Source: Tribonema minus | Taxonomy: Eukaryota; Sar; Xanthophyceae; Tribonematales; Tribonemataceae | NCBI GenBank assembly: GCA_017506865.1 | Contig: JAFCMP010000545.1 | Span: forward strand, 186,001 to 250,000 | DNA: 64,000 nt | Direction of reading: 5' to 3' | Shown here: one piece after another, positions 11,867-22,762 of the stretch | Numbering within the stretch: the stretch's first letter is position 1 | Layout: every line of letters begins with the position of its first letter | Translations under genes and position numbers: made by a program | The notes under the pieces: generated by a model | The model's database searches: none | What the model was told of the DNA's origin: nothing | The model's input: only the letters and a program-made list of their open reading frames with translations

Positions 11867-12421
11867 CACACGACATGTGTAGATTTCGTACAGCAAGCTT
11901 CCAAAGTCAAGTTAGATGCCATCCATCTGGGCTTTTTCGCGCCCTGTGGGAGAATTAATACAAATTACTGTCACTCCGGCATTTGCTTGTTGTCATGACT
12001 ACATCCTTGTGGCACTTCATCTTTCCTACTTGCACGTACTTAGTCTTTTATGCGAACTGACAATGGTATGCCTGCCTGAATGCTAAGCCAGCTTCGTGAA
12101 TTCTCATCATGCAAGGTGTCATTTGCCAGACCTTCAAATTGTTTCTCGCTGCTTTCAACTGCAATATTGACATTGCGCAGATCACGGTGCAGAGGAACCT
12201 GCAGTCATGAGTTTGGGCCATGACATCATTAAGTTACACACACGTGCACGTGCCATGGTTGTGTAAAAAAAATACATTGGCGGCGGCGGCGTTTGAGTGG
12301 TTGTCGTTGAGACACGTTCAGAAGTCACACGACATGCAGATTCCGTACAGCATCATCAAGTTAGACCATCATCTGGGCTTTTTCGCGCCCTGAGCGAGAA
12401 TTAAAAAAAACAGTACACTGT
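11867..12421. repeat. Two copies of a dispersed ~100-bp repeat
   Basis: Copies at about 11867-11970 and 12326-12421 share CACACGACATG near the start and GGGCTTTTTCGCGCCCTG followed by GAGAATTAA near the end. A more diverged core (TTTCTTTGCGCCCTGGGC) occurs at 45850-45867, and a shorter one near 44727. This suggests a low-copy dispersed element, possibly a MITE or SINE-like unit. No terminal repeats were identified. Confidence 0.65.
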
Positions 12422-13507
12422 ATTGATACTTCGAAGCATTATAAAAGCACAGCAAGCCTGTGCATTCCAGCTCATAATTGCTGAGTCAGCACGCAACAGA
12501 TACCGAACTGATCTCAAACAGATCTTGAATAAACTGCACCCGTCAAGCGCACAACTTCAAGTGCAACCTCTGCGTACAAAACAGCGCTCATTTCGAAATC
12601 AGTGATGCCAGTCATGAAACTTCACTGTGACAATGCCAGTGTGGGGGGCAGACCCAAGTCGTGAGGCGTTCTATTTGAAAGTTTGAGATGCAGAAACACA
12701 AAGTTGACTTCATGTGCTACTTTGAGGAGTGTTGTTGTTGTGCTGGTGCATCTACCAGCCACAAGTTCATGCTATATACTGCAGTTACTTGTTGCACCGG
12801 TACAAGTTTTTGTATCGGTTTTAACCCGTAACTGGTGGCACGCCGGTACGTGTGACTTGCCGTGAAGGCAACGCGTAAACACCCATCGGTCCCGCAGCTG
12901 ATAACTTGCGGTACGAGTTAATGCCCGTTCCGCTTTATTCTGTCGAGGGGAGCATCATGGTTTGGTTGGTAGCGACCGATGGCGAGATGTTTGCCACTTC
13001 CTTACGATTGAGCAGCTCGAAAAGGCCTTCTAGCTTTGAGTTTGAGCAGGGCAAGGTTAGAGCTTGGGAAACTATGTGTAGCGACGCACGCACGCTCGGC
13101 TGCCTGCAGAACACAGGTGCCGACGCCGACAGCAAGCAGTGCTGCACAGCACGCGGCTTCCAGCTTGATGCGTTCACTTCGTGAGTCATTTCTAAAGGAC
13201 AAGCTGTGCTGGCATGCTGCTGCTGTGACGTGTGTGCGCTGTGCATATCATGCAAATAACACCTTTGTGACATCAGCGTGCAAATGCGTGCCCACCTCTT
13301 GCAGCCTTCACATGCAGTTATGAGTGAGTACATCAGCATACTATGACATTTGCATGACATGAATGCTGGTGGGCCTTCCAAATAACTGGTGCAGCTGGTG
13401 AAAACTTGTTGAACCAGTAATATCCGGTGCAACAAGTATACGGGTACTGGTTGGCTACTCGTACGCGTACTTGTCAAAAAAAATTATCGCGCTACGCGCG
13501 ACCGGTG

Positions 13508-13534
13508 CAGAGATGGCACTACGCGCCATCTCTG
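13508..13534. repeat. Short hairpin: 10-bp perfect stem, 7-nt loop
   Basis: CAGAGATGGC at 13508-13517 pairs with GCCATCTCTG at 13525-13534 across the loop ACTACGC. It lies in gene-free DNA. No U-tract or neighbouring gene gives it an obvious role. Confidence 0.7.
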
Positions 13535-14599
13535 ATATACTGTATCATCAAGTAGAAATATACATATTTTTTTAAGCCAGCCAGGCCAGCCCCGGCCAGC
13601 CCAGTCAGCCTGGCCAGGTACCTGTGCAATGCGAAGCTTGCAATGCCGCGCATCTACTATAGTGGAAGGCGCATTGCTGTAAATGCAACAACGCTGTTGG
13701 GCCAACTATATACTGATGCAGGTTTACATCAGTGATGAGTACAAGTACCTCAAAATACAGTCACTGTGGTTTTGTACACACCTCTCCAAAAAAAGCAACT
13801 TGTGGGCTGCACACTCTCAAGCATCGACAAGAATTTGTCCAAGTTGACATGTCGTTCCACACACTCCAGTGCACATTCTGGCATATATACTACTTTGAAA
13901 GTACTGATCTATTTGAAGAGGGCGATAGTTACTGCATTCCAAAAGTTGGCATGCAAATAAAGTGGGGAAGAGCGTCGATGCATCAAGAAGCAGCCCAACC
14001 CGCTTAGAATGGTGACATGCAAACAGGTGGTGCAATGAGACAATCGTAGAAAAACTATCTTGCCTCAATTGACTTGGCGCGTGTACACGGACCAACCATG
14101 TTACAGCTGCATCTGCACCAGTGATTGCTCCCGCTGCACATCACCTGCGGCATGCGACAGCCCTCTCTAATACTCGCTATGCAACGCACCATCACACTGT
14201 GCCAGCGACTTGCAAACAGGAGGAAAAGGCTCTGTCCCCAAAAACATGGCATAGGGCAGTATGGATCGGCCTAGTTTGCATCACGCTGTCGCGTCACAGT
14301 TGGGACCACTTAGGAGGGGCCAGTCAGGCTCGAAGGGTATGATGTCCATGTACTGCATCCACGAGCACAAACAAAGGGTCACCAGTGCTCAGAATGATGA
14401 CAAGCCCCACATAACTTCAGGCAGCATGCACAGCAAATCGAACATAGAAAGTGAGTGCCAACATTCGAACTGATTTAGGTAATATTGCCACACCTAAACA
14501 CATAGCTGAAGCAAGCTCATGCACGAGCTTGACAAGGTGGACAAGCACTCCTTCAATCTCTACAATACAGCACCTGTTGTAGCAATTGCGGGAGCTGGG

Positions 14600-17500
14600 C
14601 GGTTGAACTGCCACTGGGCACGTATGGACTTGTATTTATAAAGGCCCAAGGGAGGCCGGGTTGCCTATGCAATCGAAAAGCTTGCGTCAACGCAGCAGCC
14701 TAGTCTGCGCTGTGCCCTAGGAGTTTGGATACCGGCGCCGCAACACAGCCCAGCATTCGCGCTCCACGTGTGTATGCCATGACGCGCTCCGCCAACTCCC
14801 GCGCCAGCGATATGCTCAGCTCAATGTGGATCTGACGCTTAGCTAACCCGGCCTTGCGTAACACATCTGCCTTCCCCCCCCCTGAGCACAGTGCTGAGTG
14901 CATTGCCAACTCCTTAACAAAAAGGCTTGTCTGCTTGCCCAGCCGTCCGTACGACTCCTGCACGAATGGCACAAAAGCCCAAGATGACGTCAAGGTGCCG
15001 GTGTGGTGCTTGACCTTCGCGTCCTCCCCCACCCCAGCAGCATAGCCGTCCGTGTTCGAGGCATTTGTTTTGCCTGTCAGGTACGAGCTCGCTGTGGGCG
15101 CGCGCACACTTGTGTCTAGCACTATTCCCTTGTTACGGTATGCACTGCTAAAGTGCAGACACCCTGGGTCAATGACTGTGTCCGCCCGATACCCCGGTAC
15201 CTTGAAGACGCTAGCGTCCTCATTGCGGACAATAGAGACATGGTGCTGTCTCAAGATGCGCTGTAGGCACCGCTTTTGGGCAGTGTGTGTCGCGTTGTGC
15301 CCCCGTATGTGCTGGCTGGGGCAGCTGATCGCATGCGTGGAGGTGGGGCTCACGTCACTGCACCGCCATGGGCACACCTCGCCCTGTATGCCCCACCCGT
15401 CTATAAAGATCGCAACCATAATCATCGTGGCTGCTGCCATACTGGACATGGGCGCCGCACCCGGGCGGTCATTGGCAGCGGGTGGCACGCTCATCCACGC
15501 CATTGCCCCGGACGCACGCTGGCTGCGCAGCTGCGCCAGGACCCGCGCGCTAGCCTGTTGGCGGCGGCGGCTGGTGTCACGCAAGTCACCAATAAGTGTA
15601 GCCTGCGTCGGCTTGCCCACGGCACCAGCCGAGGCAGCCTCTAGGTCCTCCACCAGGCAGTCCTCGTATTGACGTCGAAGAACATTTGAAAGGCGGGCTT
15701 GTAGTCCGTGCGTGAAGTGACCGCGCCGGCGGCGGGGCACTACCTTTCTGCAGATCTCGTCAGCATAGGCCTCCCAGTCGTCGTCGTCGTCCTCCTGCCC
15801 GCCGCTGCAGCTGCTTTCTTCCGCGCTAGTTTGTGTTTTAGCGGGCGTGGAAGAGGCAGCCGCGGCAGCGGCTTGAGGGCCAGGTACGGTCGCCGCCGCA
15901 GCGGCCGCCTCGGCGCCAGGCACAATGCCGTGGGTGTGTGGGGCTGGCTCAGTGGTCCCCGTCTCCGTGACGGCAGTTGCGGCGTAGATCGCTTGCACCG
16001 CAGTGGGGAGCGTCGACGCTGCGGCCGTTGTATCCGCTGCCCACCGTAGCAACGATGCTGGGAGCTGCTCGGCCACAGCTGTGCGTGATTTTTCGCCGCC
16101 ATCAGCTGTCAGCGCTCGCGTAGAGCGTCGCACGGCCTCGATGATTGGCGGCAGTCCCTGGTCCTCGCGTATTGCGCATGAGTGCTGCGCGAACCAGGTG
16201 ACTGCGCCGTGTTCGTCAGTGCCGAGCCTCAGGGCCCCTGCTGCCACAGTGGCATGAATTATTGCAGGCCGCAGTGTTGTGCATGCCTGGGCCGTGTATG
16301 CGGCTGGTGCCAGTAGCCCCAAAAGCGGCATGCCCAGACCGCCTCGTCGCTCCGGCAACCGTGACGCCCGCAGTGGCACTGCGATGTCCGTGAGTTCTGG
16401 CGGGCCCAAGCGCGGCAATACCAGCACGCTGCCACTGCTGGCTACCTCATTGTCACCAGCAGTGCAGGCGGCCAGCAGGTGTGACTTCATGACTGCCGCG
16501 GTAGCGCAGCCGTGCAGGTGCAGCATGCGTTCAAGCGTCCATGCACAGAACCCGTCAAATGCGTGCAGCCATGTCTCACTCAAAGCCGTGTCAACGACCC
16601 GAGCTAAGAAGCCCATGCGCTTCGTCAGTGACCTGCGCAGAATGAACTGTGCTGCCTGTAGGTGATGCCGCGCCATCCCAGCTAGCTGCCACGACAATCG
16701 CCATGTCCCTGCGTCAACAAGATGCTTGCTCATGGCAGCATGCACATAGGCTGGGTGCCCTACCGGTACCCCGACCGACGTAAAGCCCTGACTGGATTCT
16801 GGCATGGTGGCGTCCACAAACGGTATGTCAAGGGCGCGCAGGCGTGCTCTGGCCGCTTCATCAAACACTGTGCCGCGCATGGCAATGGCCAGCGACTTGT
16901 CTGGTCGAACGCGTAGGCCCCCTGCCGCAAGCCGACGGATCACCTCTGCCACCCCAGCGGCCGCTGCATCGTCGAAGTAGGCAGCTTGCAGCACGTTGAG
17001 GTCATCCAGGAAAGCGCAGTGCGGGGCTGGCGGTTCCGCTGTGCTGTGGCCGTAGGCCGGCATACTGCCGGGCGTCGCATTCACTCCATCAGGGTAGAAG
17101 AGTAGGAATGCCGCTGCCACTGCAAAGTACAGCGGCCCTAGAGGGTCCCCTTGCTGGCACCCTAGGTGGGAGCAGATAATGCGAGCTTCACCGTTCACCT
17201 CCACTCGCATCTCTGGGGCAGTGTCACCACAGTATACGGACTCAAAGTGCGGGAGCAGCTCCGGACAGAAGAGCATAAGTCCCCGCACAATGGCGGCGCG
17301 ATCCACACTGTTAAATGCGTTCTCACAGTCCAGCTGGATTGTGGTGCCATACAGCTCGTGCCACACGCGCGCGCGCGCTGCCACATGCTCGACGCCAGAC
17401 CGGTATCCTACGCCAAACTGCGACATGGAGGCCAGCAGCCCCGATATTTTGCCCTTGACACCCCGTGCCGCTGTGGACCCGAGGAGTCTGCGCCAGACAC

Positions 17501-20500
17501 TGGAGCAGGCGATCGGACGCCGCTTCTGTCCTATGCCTGAGAGGGCCGCGGCGCGGAGAAGCCGTTGCGATTGCTCCGGCAGCAGTTCGGGCTCAACAAG
17601 CAGCGTCGTGAACACCTTGGCCAGGTGATGGGCGAATGCCGGTTCCATCACATCCGATTCTGAATCACCAGCTAGTCCTGGCGAGGCACTGCCCACGGGG
17701 CGGGTGGCTGCTTTCACTGGTGCACCAGGCCCAGCGGCCATCAAGAGGTGTTCATAGCGTAGGCCGTCCAGCCCTCCTGCCTTCCCCGCCCCTGCTGCGG
17801 ACAAGGTCGACAGTATGTCTGTCGCCTCCACCTCGAGGCGCCGTCCGGCTGCGCTGGCAGCATCCTCAGGCCTATCGCTGCGATCATGCGCCTGACCCGA
17901 TTCGAAGACGGGACTGCCGCTGCCAGCGGGCCCGGCGGTCGTTGCCACCCCTGCGCCGTGCAAGCAGTGCCGCCGGGCGTCGCGTACCAGGCCGCGCACT
18001 TGCTCCATTGGCGTATCGACTACCCCGAGCCGGGTGCCAGTTTCAGGGTGCTTTGCTGCCAGCACCTGTGCCGTGACCTCGTCTGCTGGGGCGCATGCTT
18101 CACGCGCCTCTAGTCGTGCGGCAGCCAGGCCTACCCCCCGTCGCTTGCCTGAGAGGGCAGCGCATGCTGTTTGCTGCCTGGAGTCAGCCTCCGTCCAGTC
18201 GGCATCGAAGTTCGTTTGTGCCGACGCCGTAGCTGCGTTGTTTGGTTTGGGGGCCCGCAGCGCCGCTGCTGCTGACAGCGTCTTTCTCAGTAGCTCCGCA
18301 AAGTCGCCAGACCGCAACGCTGCCAGCCGGGCCGCAGGCGGCATACCGGTTCCCTCCGGTTGCCTACCAAAGGCCATTGCTGCTAGCAGGTGCAGCAGCC
18401 TGTAGCCGCGCTGCACTAGAGTCTGAGAAACCTGATGAGCAAACGCCCCGGCACCATGGTGGAGGCGCACCCGTGCCGCCTCACGTGCACTGTCTGTGGC
18501 GTCCGCCAGTAGTCGTGTGGCGTGCTCCACTAGCCGTGCCCACTGGGTGCACTGCAGCTGAGTGCGGAAGGGGTTGGCAGTCGTGGTGAACCGTAGCAGC
18601 AGTAGATCCGCCTCATTGGTCTGGTCAAGTGCGTGGACGACCGAGGGCGTCGAGAGGTCCCAAGCCAGGGATGCTCGTGACTGGGGCTTTGAGGGCCTGC
18701 CACTGGTGGTGGTGGTCGGGGGGGGCGGTGACGCGGCATCGTCCGGCGGGTCCAAGTCCATGTCCGCCCATCCCACGGCCGTCCCGTGGGGGGGGCTGCT
18801 GTCCTGCAGCCTTAGGCTGTTAGACTGAGTGCGGCTGCCGGCGCTGCCAGGCGGTGCCGCAGCAGCTGCCGTTCGGCGCCGGCGTTGCGCGCCGGTTGCC
18901 GTGGCCGCCGGGCGTTTCTTGCTGGACTTTGAGTTGGCAGCGCCACTAGCCGGCACCGCCGGTGGCTTTGGAGGTGTCGCTGCGGCAGCCCCCGCCGCCG
19001 CGGCCGCGCCGTCGCTACCCGCACCCCCGCCCTCGGACTGGCCCGGGGGTACTGCCGGGCGTGCGCGCGTGGGGGCGCTTCCATTCCGTCGACACGTGTG
19101 GCATGGCGAGGTCAGCGCGCATTGCCTCTGCCCCGCGCTGGCTGACATATGGACCAGACCGCAGGCACCTGTGCATGCACTCAGCTTCCTTACCGCCCGT
19201 AGGAAGTCTTCTGCCGTGCAACCATACATGGTGCTCATCTCCTGCACACGCTTGGCATGGTGTGCCCCAGTGTTGCAGGTACTGCTGCCTGAAGGGGCAC
19301 GGTCACCGGATGGGTCGTGATCAACCTGCTGCCGGATGCCCTTGGCGTATGCTGCCGCCAGATTTTGCTGACAGTGTGATGTGCTCGCCTCAGGGTTCAG
19401 CATCGACCTCGTGCAGCTACCACCGTTGAAGTGGGCCACTACCGGTGCCATGCGGCTCGCAGCTGACAGTTTGCCTCGCTGTTTGCTGTCCTCTTTCTGA
19501 CCAAGCTGCCAAAATGCCAGTGTGCATAAAGGACACCTCAGTGGCTCAGGCTGCTGCGGCAACTGTAGCGCAGTACGGGGCTGTGTCCGACTCGGAGCCG
19601 TGATGTGGGTGCTGTTAGCTTGAGTGGTCGCCGACGCTGTCATAGTGGTTGGCAAGGGCGGAGCTGCCGCAGGGGCGACAAGCAGTTCAAAGTGTCCCAC
19701 ATTTGTATATAGCCCAGGCGGCGTCCACAGCACATCCAGATGGCAGTCAGGCTGAGCTGGAGTTACCGGTGCGAATACCGCTGGCAGCCCCATCAGTTGT
19801 GCCAGCACCAGCCCTGTTGATTTTTGCGTGCTGCCAGTGGCCTGAGGCTCGGCCTGCCACACCGTCACCGAGACCGCGTAGACCGCTGCAACAATGGCCC
19901 ACACAGACAAACCGAGGGGCCGTCCCCACACGCCCTCTTCCTGTAGGCGTTGCAGCAGGAGCGTGTGCCCGCTGTCCGCGCTGTCCGTTTCATTTGTGCC
20001 GTACTCGATTGCGAGGCAGCGAGCGCGTGTCCCGTACGTGTCGAATTGTTCACGTGTACACGCAGGTTGGGCTGCTGCATGCGCGGTCAGTTGACGCATC
20101 GATGACATGCTGGCCCCTTGTTTGCCCGCCCCCTGCGTGACGTATGCCACCATCCCGTCCAGCAGTGCCTCTCGCATGGCAATCACCAGTGCTGGGGCCG
20201 GCAGTCCGTGCTCAACTGCGACGCTGCCTATGCCGTGTAGAGCTGTATGAATCAGGCAGTTGCCGTTGCCCACGTTGCTCACGGGGCGAAGCTCCCCACC
20301 ACGTGCTAGCGTCGCTGTGTTTTCCCCAAGCGCCTGTTTGTGGAGTGCCTGCAGGCCCGTGTGCCAAGTGGAAAAACCATAGTTGGTGGCTTTTGCCAGC
20401 GCGTCTTGCTGCTCCTCCACGGTGACTGTATGGCACACGGTTGAGGGTACCCGGGTCGCCACCGTCACGGTGGTGACCTTCGCCGGCCCGGATATTGGTG

Positions 20501-21420
20501 CTGAGGGGGCAGAGGCACCGCCCCTCGGCGGTGTGGTGGCTGGTGCCAGGGGTGCACGAGAATTGTCGCACTGGGCCTGTCGCTCCTGCGTCCGCCGTCT
20601 GTGTTTACCTCTGCGTCGACTGCGCTTTCCACTGGCAACCATAGCCGTTACAGGTGCTGTCTCGGTCATTGTTGCGTGGGTGCTGTTATCACCAGCCTGC
20701 GTTACGTCTGACTCACCACGTTTCCCGGCTGGCTGGCGAGGCGACCTGGCAACGACCGGTTCCCTAAGGGAGAGTTGGTCAAACACCGTTGCCAGGTCAT
20801 TACCTTCTTCTCGGAGGGAGAGCAAGCTGAACGTGACCGTCAGGTCATGCATCTGACTCGCCAGCGGTGCGCAGGAAGTCCGGCCCAGCAGGGTCTGTGT
20901 TGCTGGCGCGTCGCTGGGCGCCGGCCGCATATGCAGTCGGCGTGACGTGCGGCAGGGTCCAAGCTTGGTACCCGTCGGCCAAGCGCAAAGCACCGTGACG
21001 CGTGCCCGATTGGGGGCAAGGGCCAGTGCACGTACCCTGCGCGCGAGTGCGCCAGCCGCCCCCAGCAGGCCTTGCCAGTGTGATCCCGTCGGGTCCCTGG
21101 GGCATTCGCTAGACTGAGCGCCCGCTGCGACAGCAGCTGCGGCACTGCCAGGTGTGCTGGGCACACGATCGTTGCTTGACATCGTTGCGCCGCTATCGCT
21201 AGCACGACTTTCGCCAGGCAGCACACCCATTGTGCTGCTCCGGGTCAGTCTCGGCCACTGGGCACTGGACATAGGGCCTGTAGCGCGTGCGCTGTTGCAG
21301 GAAACGTAATAATGACGCTGGCTAGGCATAATTTGTTGCCGCACAAGACTTTTACCCAGTAGTTTTTGACCTGGTTTCAGCATAGTTCCAGTATACAGTG
21401 AGTGTCAGGCCGATTCATGC
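14600..21420 (-). mobile_element. Non-LTR-type retroelement, full-length coding region (ends approximate)
   Basis: The element is oriented on the minus strand and built around the ORF at 14700-21383. I could not find long terminal repeats, a clear poly(A) tail (it would appear as poly(T) left of 14700) or a target-site duplication, so the outer limits are guesses. Absence of LTRs together with a nuclease-like C-terminal domain points to target-primed insertion. Confidence 0.6.
14700..21383 (-). CDS. Retroelement polyprotein: OTU-like protease, reverse transcriptase, nuclease-like C terminus
   Basis: One uninterrupted 2227-codon frame starts at an ATG. About residues 200-350 are low-complexity and basic. 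Near residue 370 there is an OTU-type cysteine protease signature (NVGNGNCLIHTALHGIG). A C2H2-like patch (LRCPLCTLAFW) and a Cys-rich knuckle (CHTCRRNG) follow. The reverse transcriptase spans roughly 1190-1480: finger motif GGLDGLRYEHLL, motif A LDCENAFNSVDR (about 1349), motif B GCQQGDPLGP (about 1408) and catalytic AFLDDL (about 1456). The C terminus has YRADTVIDPG (about 2063), LDTSVRAP and FVPFVQESYGRLGKQ (about 2138), which resembles the restriction-like endonuclease region of site-specific non-LTR elements. No integrase, LTR or N-terminal APE nuclease was seen. An intact frame of this length implies recent activity. The exact clade is uncertain. Confidence 0.85.
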   Translation of the reverse strand: MLKPGQKLLGKSLVRQQIMPSQRHYYVSCNSARATGPMSSAQWPRLTRSSTMGVLPGESRASDSGATMSSNDRVPSTPGSAAAAVAAGAQSSECPRDPTGSHWQGLLGAAGALARRVRALALAPNRARVTVLCAWPTGTKLGPCRTSRRLHMRPAPSDAPATQTLLGRTSCAPLASQMHDLTVTFSLLSLREEGNDLATVFDQLSLREPVVARSPRQPAGKRGESDVTQAGDNSTHATMTETAPVTAMVASGKRSRRRGKHRRRTQERQAQCDNSRAPLAPATTPPRGGASAPSAPISGPAKVTTVTVATRVPSTVCHTVTVEEQQDALAKATNYGFSTWHTGLQALHKQALGENTATLARGGELRPVSNVGNGNCLIHTALHGIGSVAVEHGLPAPALVIAMREALLDGMVAYVTQGAGKQGASMSSMRQLTAHAAAQPACTREQFDTYGTRARCLAIEYGTNETDSADSGHTLLLQRLQEEGVWGRPLGLSVWAIVAAVYAVSVTVWQAEPQATGSTQKSTGLVLAQLMGLPAVFAPVTPAQPDCHLDVLWTPPGLYTNVGHFELLVAPAAAPPLPTTMTASATTQANSTHITAPSRTQPRTALQLPQQPEPLRCPLCTLAFWQLGQKEDSKQRGKLSAASRMAPVVAHFNGGSCTRSMLNPEASTSHCQQNLAAAYAKGIRQQVDHDPSGDRAPSGSSTCNTGAHHAKRVQEMSTMYGCTAEDFLRAVRKLSACTGACGLVHMSASAGQRQCALTSPCHTCRRNGSAPTRARPAVPPGQSEGGGAGSDGAAAAAGAAAATPPKPPAVPASGAANSKSSKKRPAATATGAQRRRRTAAAAAPPGSAGSRTQSNSLRLQDSSPPHGTAVGWADMDLDPPDDAASPPPPTTTTSGRPSKPQSRASLAWDLSTPSVVHALDQTNEADLLLLRFTTTANPFRTQLQCTQWARLVEHATRLLADATDSAREAARVRLHHGAGAFAHQVSQTLVQRGYRLLHLLAAMAFGRQPEGTGMPPAARLAALRSGDFAELLRKTLSAAAALRAPKPNNAATASAQTNFDADWTEADSRQQTACAALSGKRRGVGLAAARLEAREACAPADEVTAQVLAAKHPETGTRLGVVDTPMEQVRGLVRDARRHCLHGAGVATTAGPAGSGSPVFESGQAHDRSDRPEDAASAAGRRLEVEATDILSTLSAAGAGKAGGLDGLRYEHLLMAAGPGAPVKAATRPVGSASPGLAGDSESDVMEPAFAHHLAKVFTTLLVEPELLPEQSQRLLRAAALSGIGQKRRPIACSSVWRRLLGSTAARGVKGKISGLLASMSQFGVGYRSGVEHVAARARVWHELYGTTIQLDCENAFNSVDRAAIVRGLMLFCPELLPHFESVYCGDTAPEMRVEVNGEARIICSHLGCQQGDPLGPLYFAVAAAFLLFYPDGVNATPGSMPAYGHSTAEPPAPHCAFLDDLNVLQAAYFDDAAAAGVAEVIRRLAAGGLRVRPDKSLAIAMRGTVFDEAARARLRALDIPFVDATMPESSQGFTSVGVPVGHPAYVHAAMSKHLVDAGTWRLSWQLAGMARHHLQAAQFILRRSLTKRMGFLARVVDTALSETWLHAFDGFCAWTLERMLHLHGCATAAVMKSHLLAACTAGDNEVASSGSVLVLPRLGPPELTDIAVPLRASRLPERRGGLGMPLLGLLAPAAYTAQACTTLRPAIIHATVAAGALRLGTDEHGAVTWFAQHSCAIREDQGLPPIIEAVRRSTRALTADGGEKSRTAVAEQLPASLLRWAADTTAAASTLPTAVQAIYAATAVTETGTTEPAPHTHGIVPGAEAAAAAATVPGPQAAAAAASSTPAKTQTSAEESSCSGGQEDDDDDWEAYADEICRKVVPRRRRGHFTHGLQARLSNVLRRQYEDCLVEDLEAASAGAVGKPTQATLIGDLRDTSRRRQQASARVLAQLRSQRASGAMAWMSVPPAANDRPGAAPMSSMAAATMIMVAIFIDGWGIQGEVCPWRCSDVSPTSTHAISCPSQHIRGHNATHTAQKRCLQRILRQHHVSIVRNEDASVFKVPGYRADTVIDPGCLHFSSAYRNKGIVLDTSVRAPTASSYLTGKTNASNTDGYAAGVGEDAKVKHHTGTLTSSWAFVPFVQESYGRLGKQTSLFVKELAMHSALCSGGGKADVLRKAGLAKRQIHIELSISLARELAERVMAYTRGARMLGCVAAPVSKLLGHSAD

Positions 21421-22762
21421 CCGCATTCAGTGGCAGGCTCCGCTCTCTGTGGCAGATTGCTTGTAGCCAATTTGGAAGCCATCATATAGAGAGCTGCTCG
21501 GCTGACAATTGTCAACAATCACCGATGTTTCCTGCCACATGATTGCATGAAATGCTGCTGGAATGGCAACAGAGCGGTCCTGCAGAGAGTACATTTCTTT
21601 GAGCAAAGCTGGTGTTGTTCACGATTGTCACGGTTGCAGTCATGCTGTATGCTGATGATCCTCACCTGGACATTAAGGTTTTCAGCTGCGGAGCAGAAGA
21701 CCAGGCGATGATATCCGGCAGGCAACGCCACGGCCCAACGCTGTGTCTGCCAGTGAACGACAAGGTGAGGGCAAGGGTGGGTAACCAGTGATCTCGTAGC
21801 GATGCAGCAGATGTCTGGGGAGGAGTGCACTATTCGTCATAGCATCGGCTATTGTGGTGGAGAGCACGAGAAAGGTGAAGACTGTACAATATGCATCTTG
21901 TAGAAGTGTTGAGCATACATCAGAGCAACCACAACTGGGATTGTTTGGCTTGGCAATCTTTCTTGAAAAATTGGTTCGGACGGAGAATATAATGAAATGC
22001 TTTGCAGCGCTTTAATGATAAACGTGTGCATTGTGTGTGTCTGGTTCTAGTGCACTGGAAAGCTGCTGCTTCAAGTGAGTTTTTCTGCTGTCAAAAAAAA
22101 TGAGCACTGCTGCTTGATCACATGCACTGAGGAGACCCATCTCAAACCCTGCAAATGGGGCGCAACCTTGCACCAATGGAGGATTGAATTCCACAAATTA
22201 TGGTTGCCAGGCAGCTACTCAATGCCTTATATGTCAACAGCAGTACTTGCGGTCTTGGCCCAGCACCGACAGGCCAGCTTGCAGCAACCATCGCCAGAGA
22301 CATCGTAGTTTTCAATAACTCAACTTCAAGTTCAGACGCTTAATGAGCCTCCCTCTATCAGCTGCATGGCCGCACCAAGAGCAACTGTTTTACTCAGAAG
22401 TTTGATGTTGAGCACAACAGTAATGGTCCTGGCATGCCTTTCAGCAGCTGGCCCATAACACCAGCAGGGTGGATAGAGACTCATTGCTGCCAAGAATCAG
22501 CACCAGAGCAGCATGTCGCTGAAACACGGTAAGGAGTGGCGTCTCCAACAGCTGCCCAAGACTTCAGCCCTCACATGAATTGATAATCCTGGCTGCACCC
22601 CTCATTTACCTGACAGACTATGCGCTCTTGGAAACAGGCTTATAAACCTGTGGTGACAGTACAGTGTACTTTGAGGTGCGTGCTGCTCTGTTTCATCAGC
22701 AGTACACGACAGGACCCAATTGTGGCCCTCCCTTGATGTCTGGCGCCAGTAGAATATATATT
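21384..22762. other. Spacer between the retroelement 5' end and the GH16 gene 3' end
   Basis: No recognisable gene. It presumably contains the 5' untranslated/promoter region of the retroelement next to 21384 and the GH16 3' untranslated region next to 22762. Short open frames on both strands carry no motif. Confidence 0.55.

Larger units (their letters stand above)
10779..14699. other. Gene-poor region between family copy 2 and the retroelement
   Basis: No protein family was recognised on either strand. The longest frames (11603-11998, 131 codons; 11235-11615, 126 codons; 12935-13477 minus, 180 codons) lack motifs and splice partners. The region holds a dispersed repeat (11867-11970 and 12326-12421), a small hairpin at 13508-13534, and a GGCCAGCC-rich stretch at 13572-13616. 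It may include the 3' untranslated end of the retroelement next to 14699. Confidence 0.55.

Noticed and set aside
15052..20856. Many plus-strand frames of 90-206 codons under the retroelement
   Set aside because: They overlap a single 2227-codon minus-strand frame with clear RT motifs. The plus-strand translations lack recognisable features.
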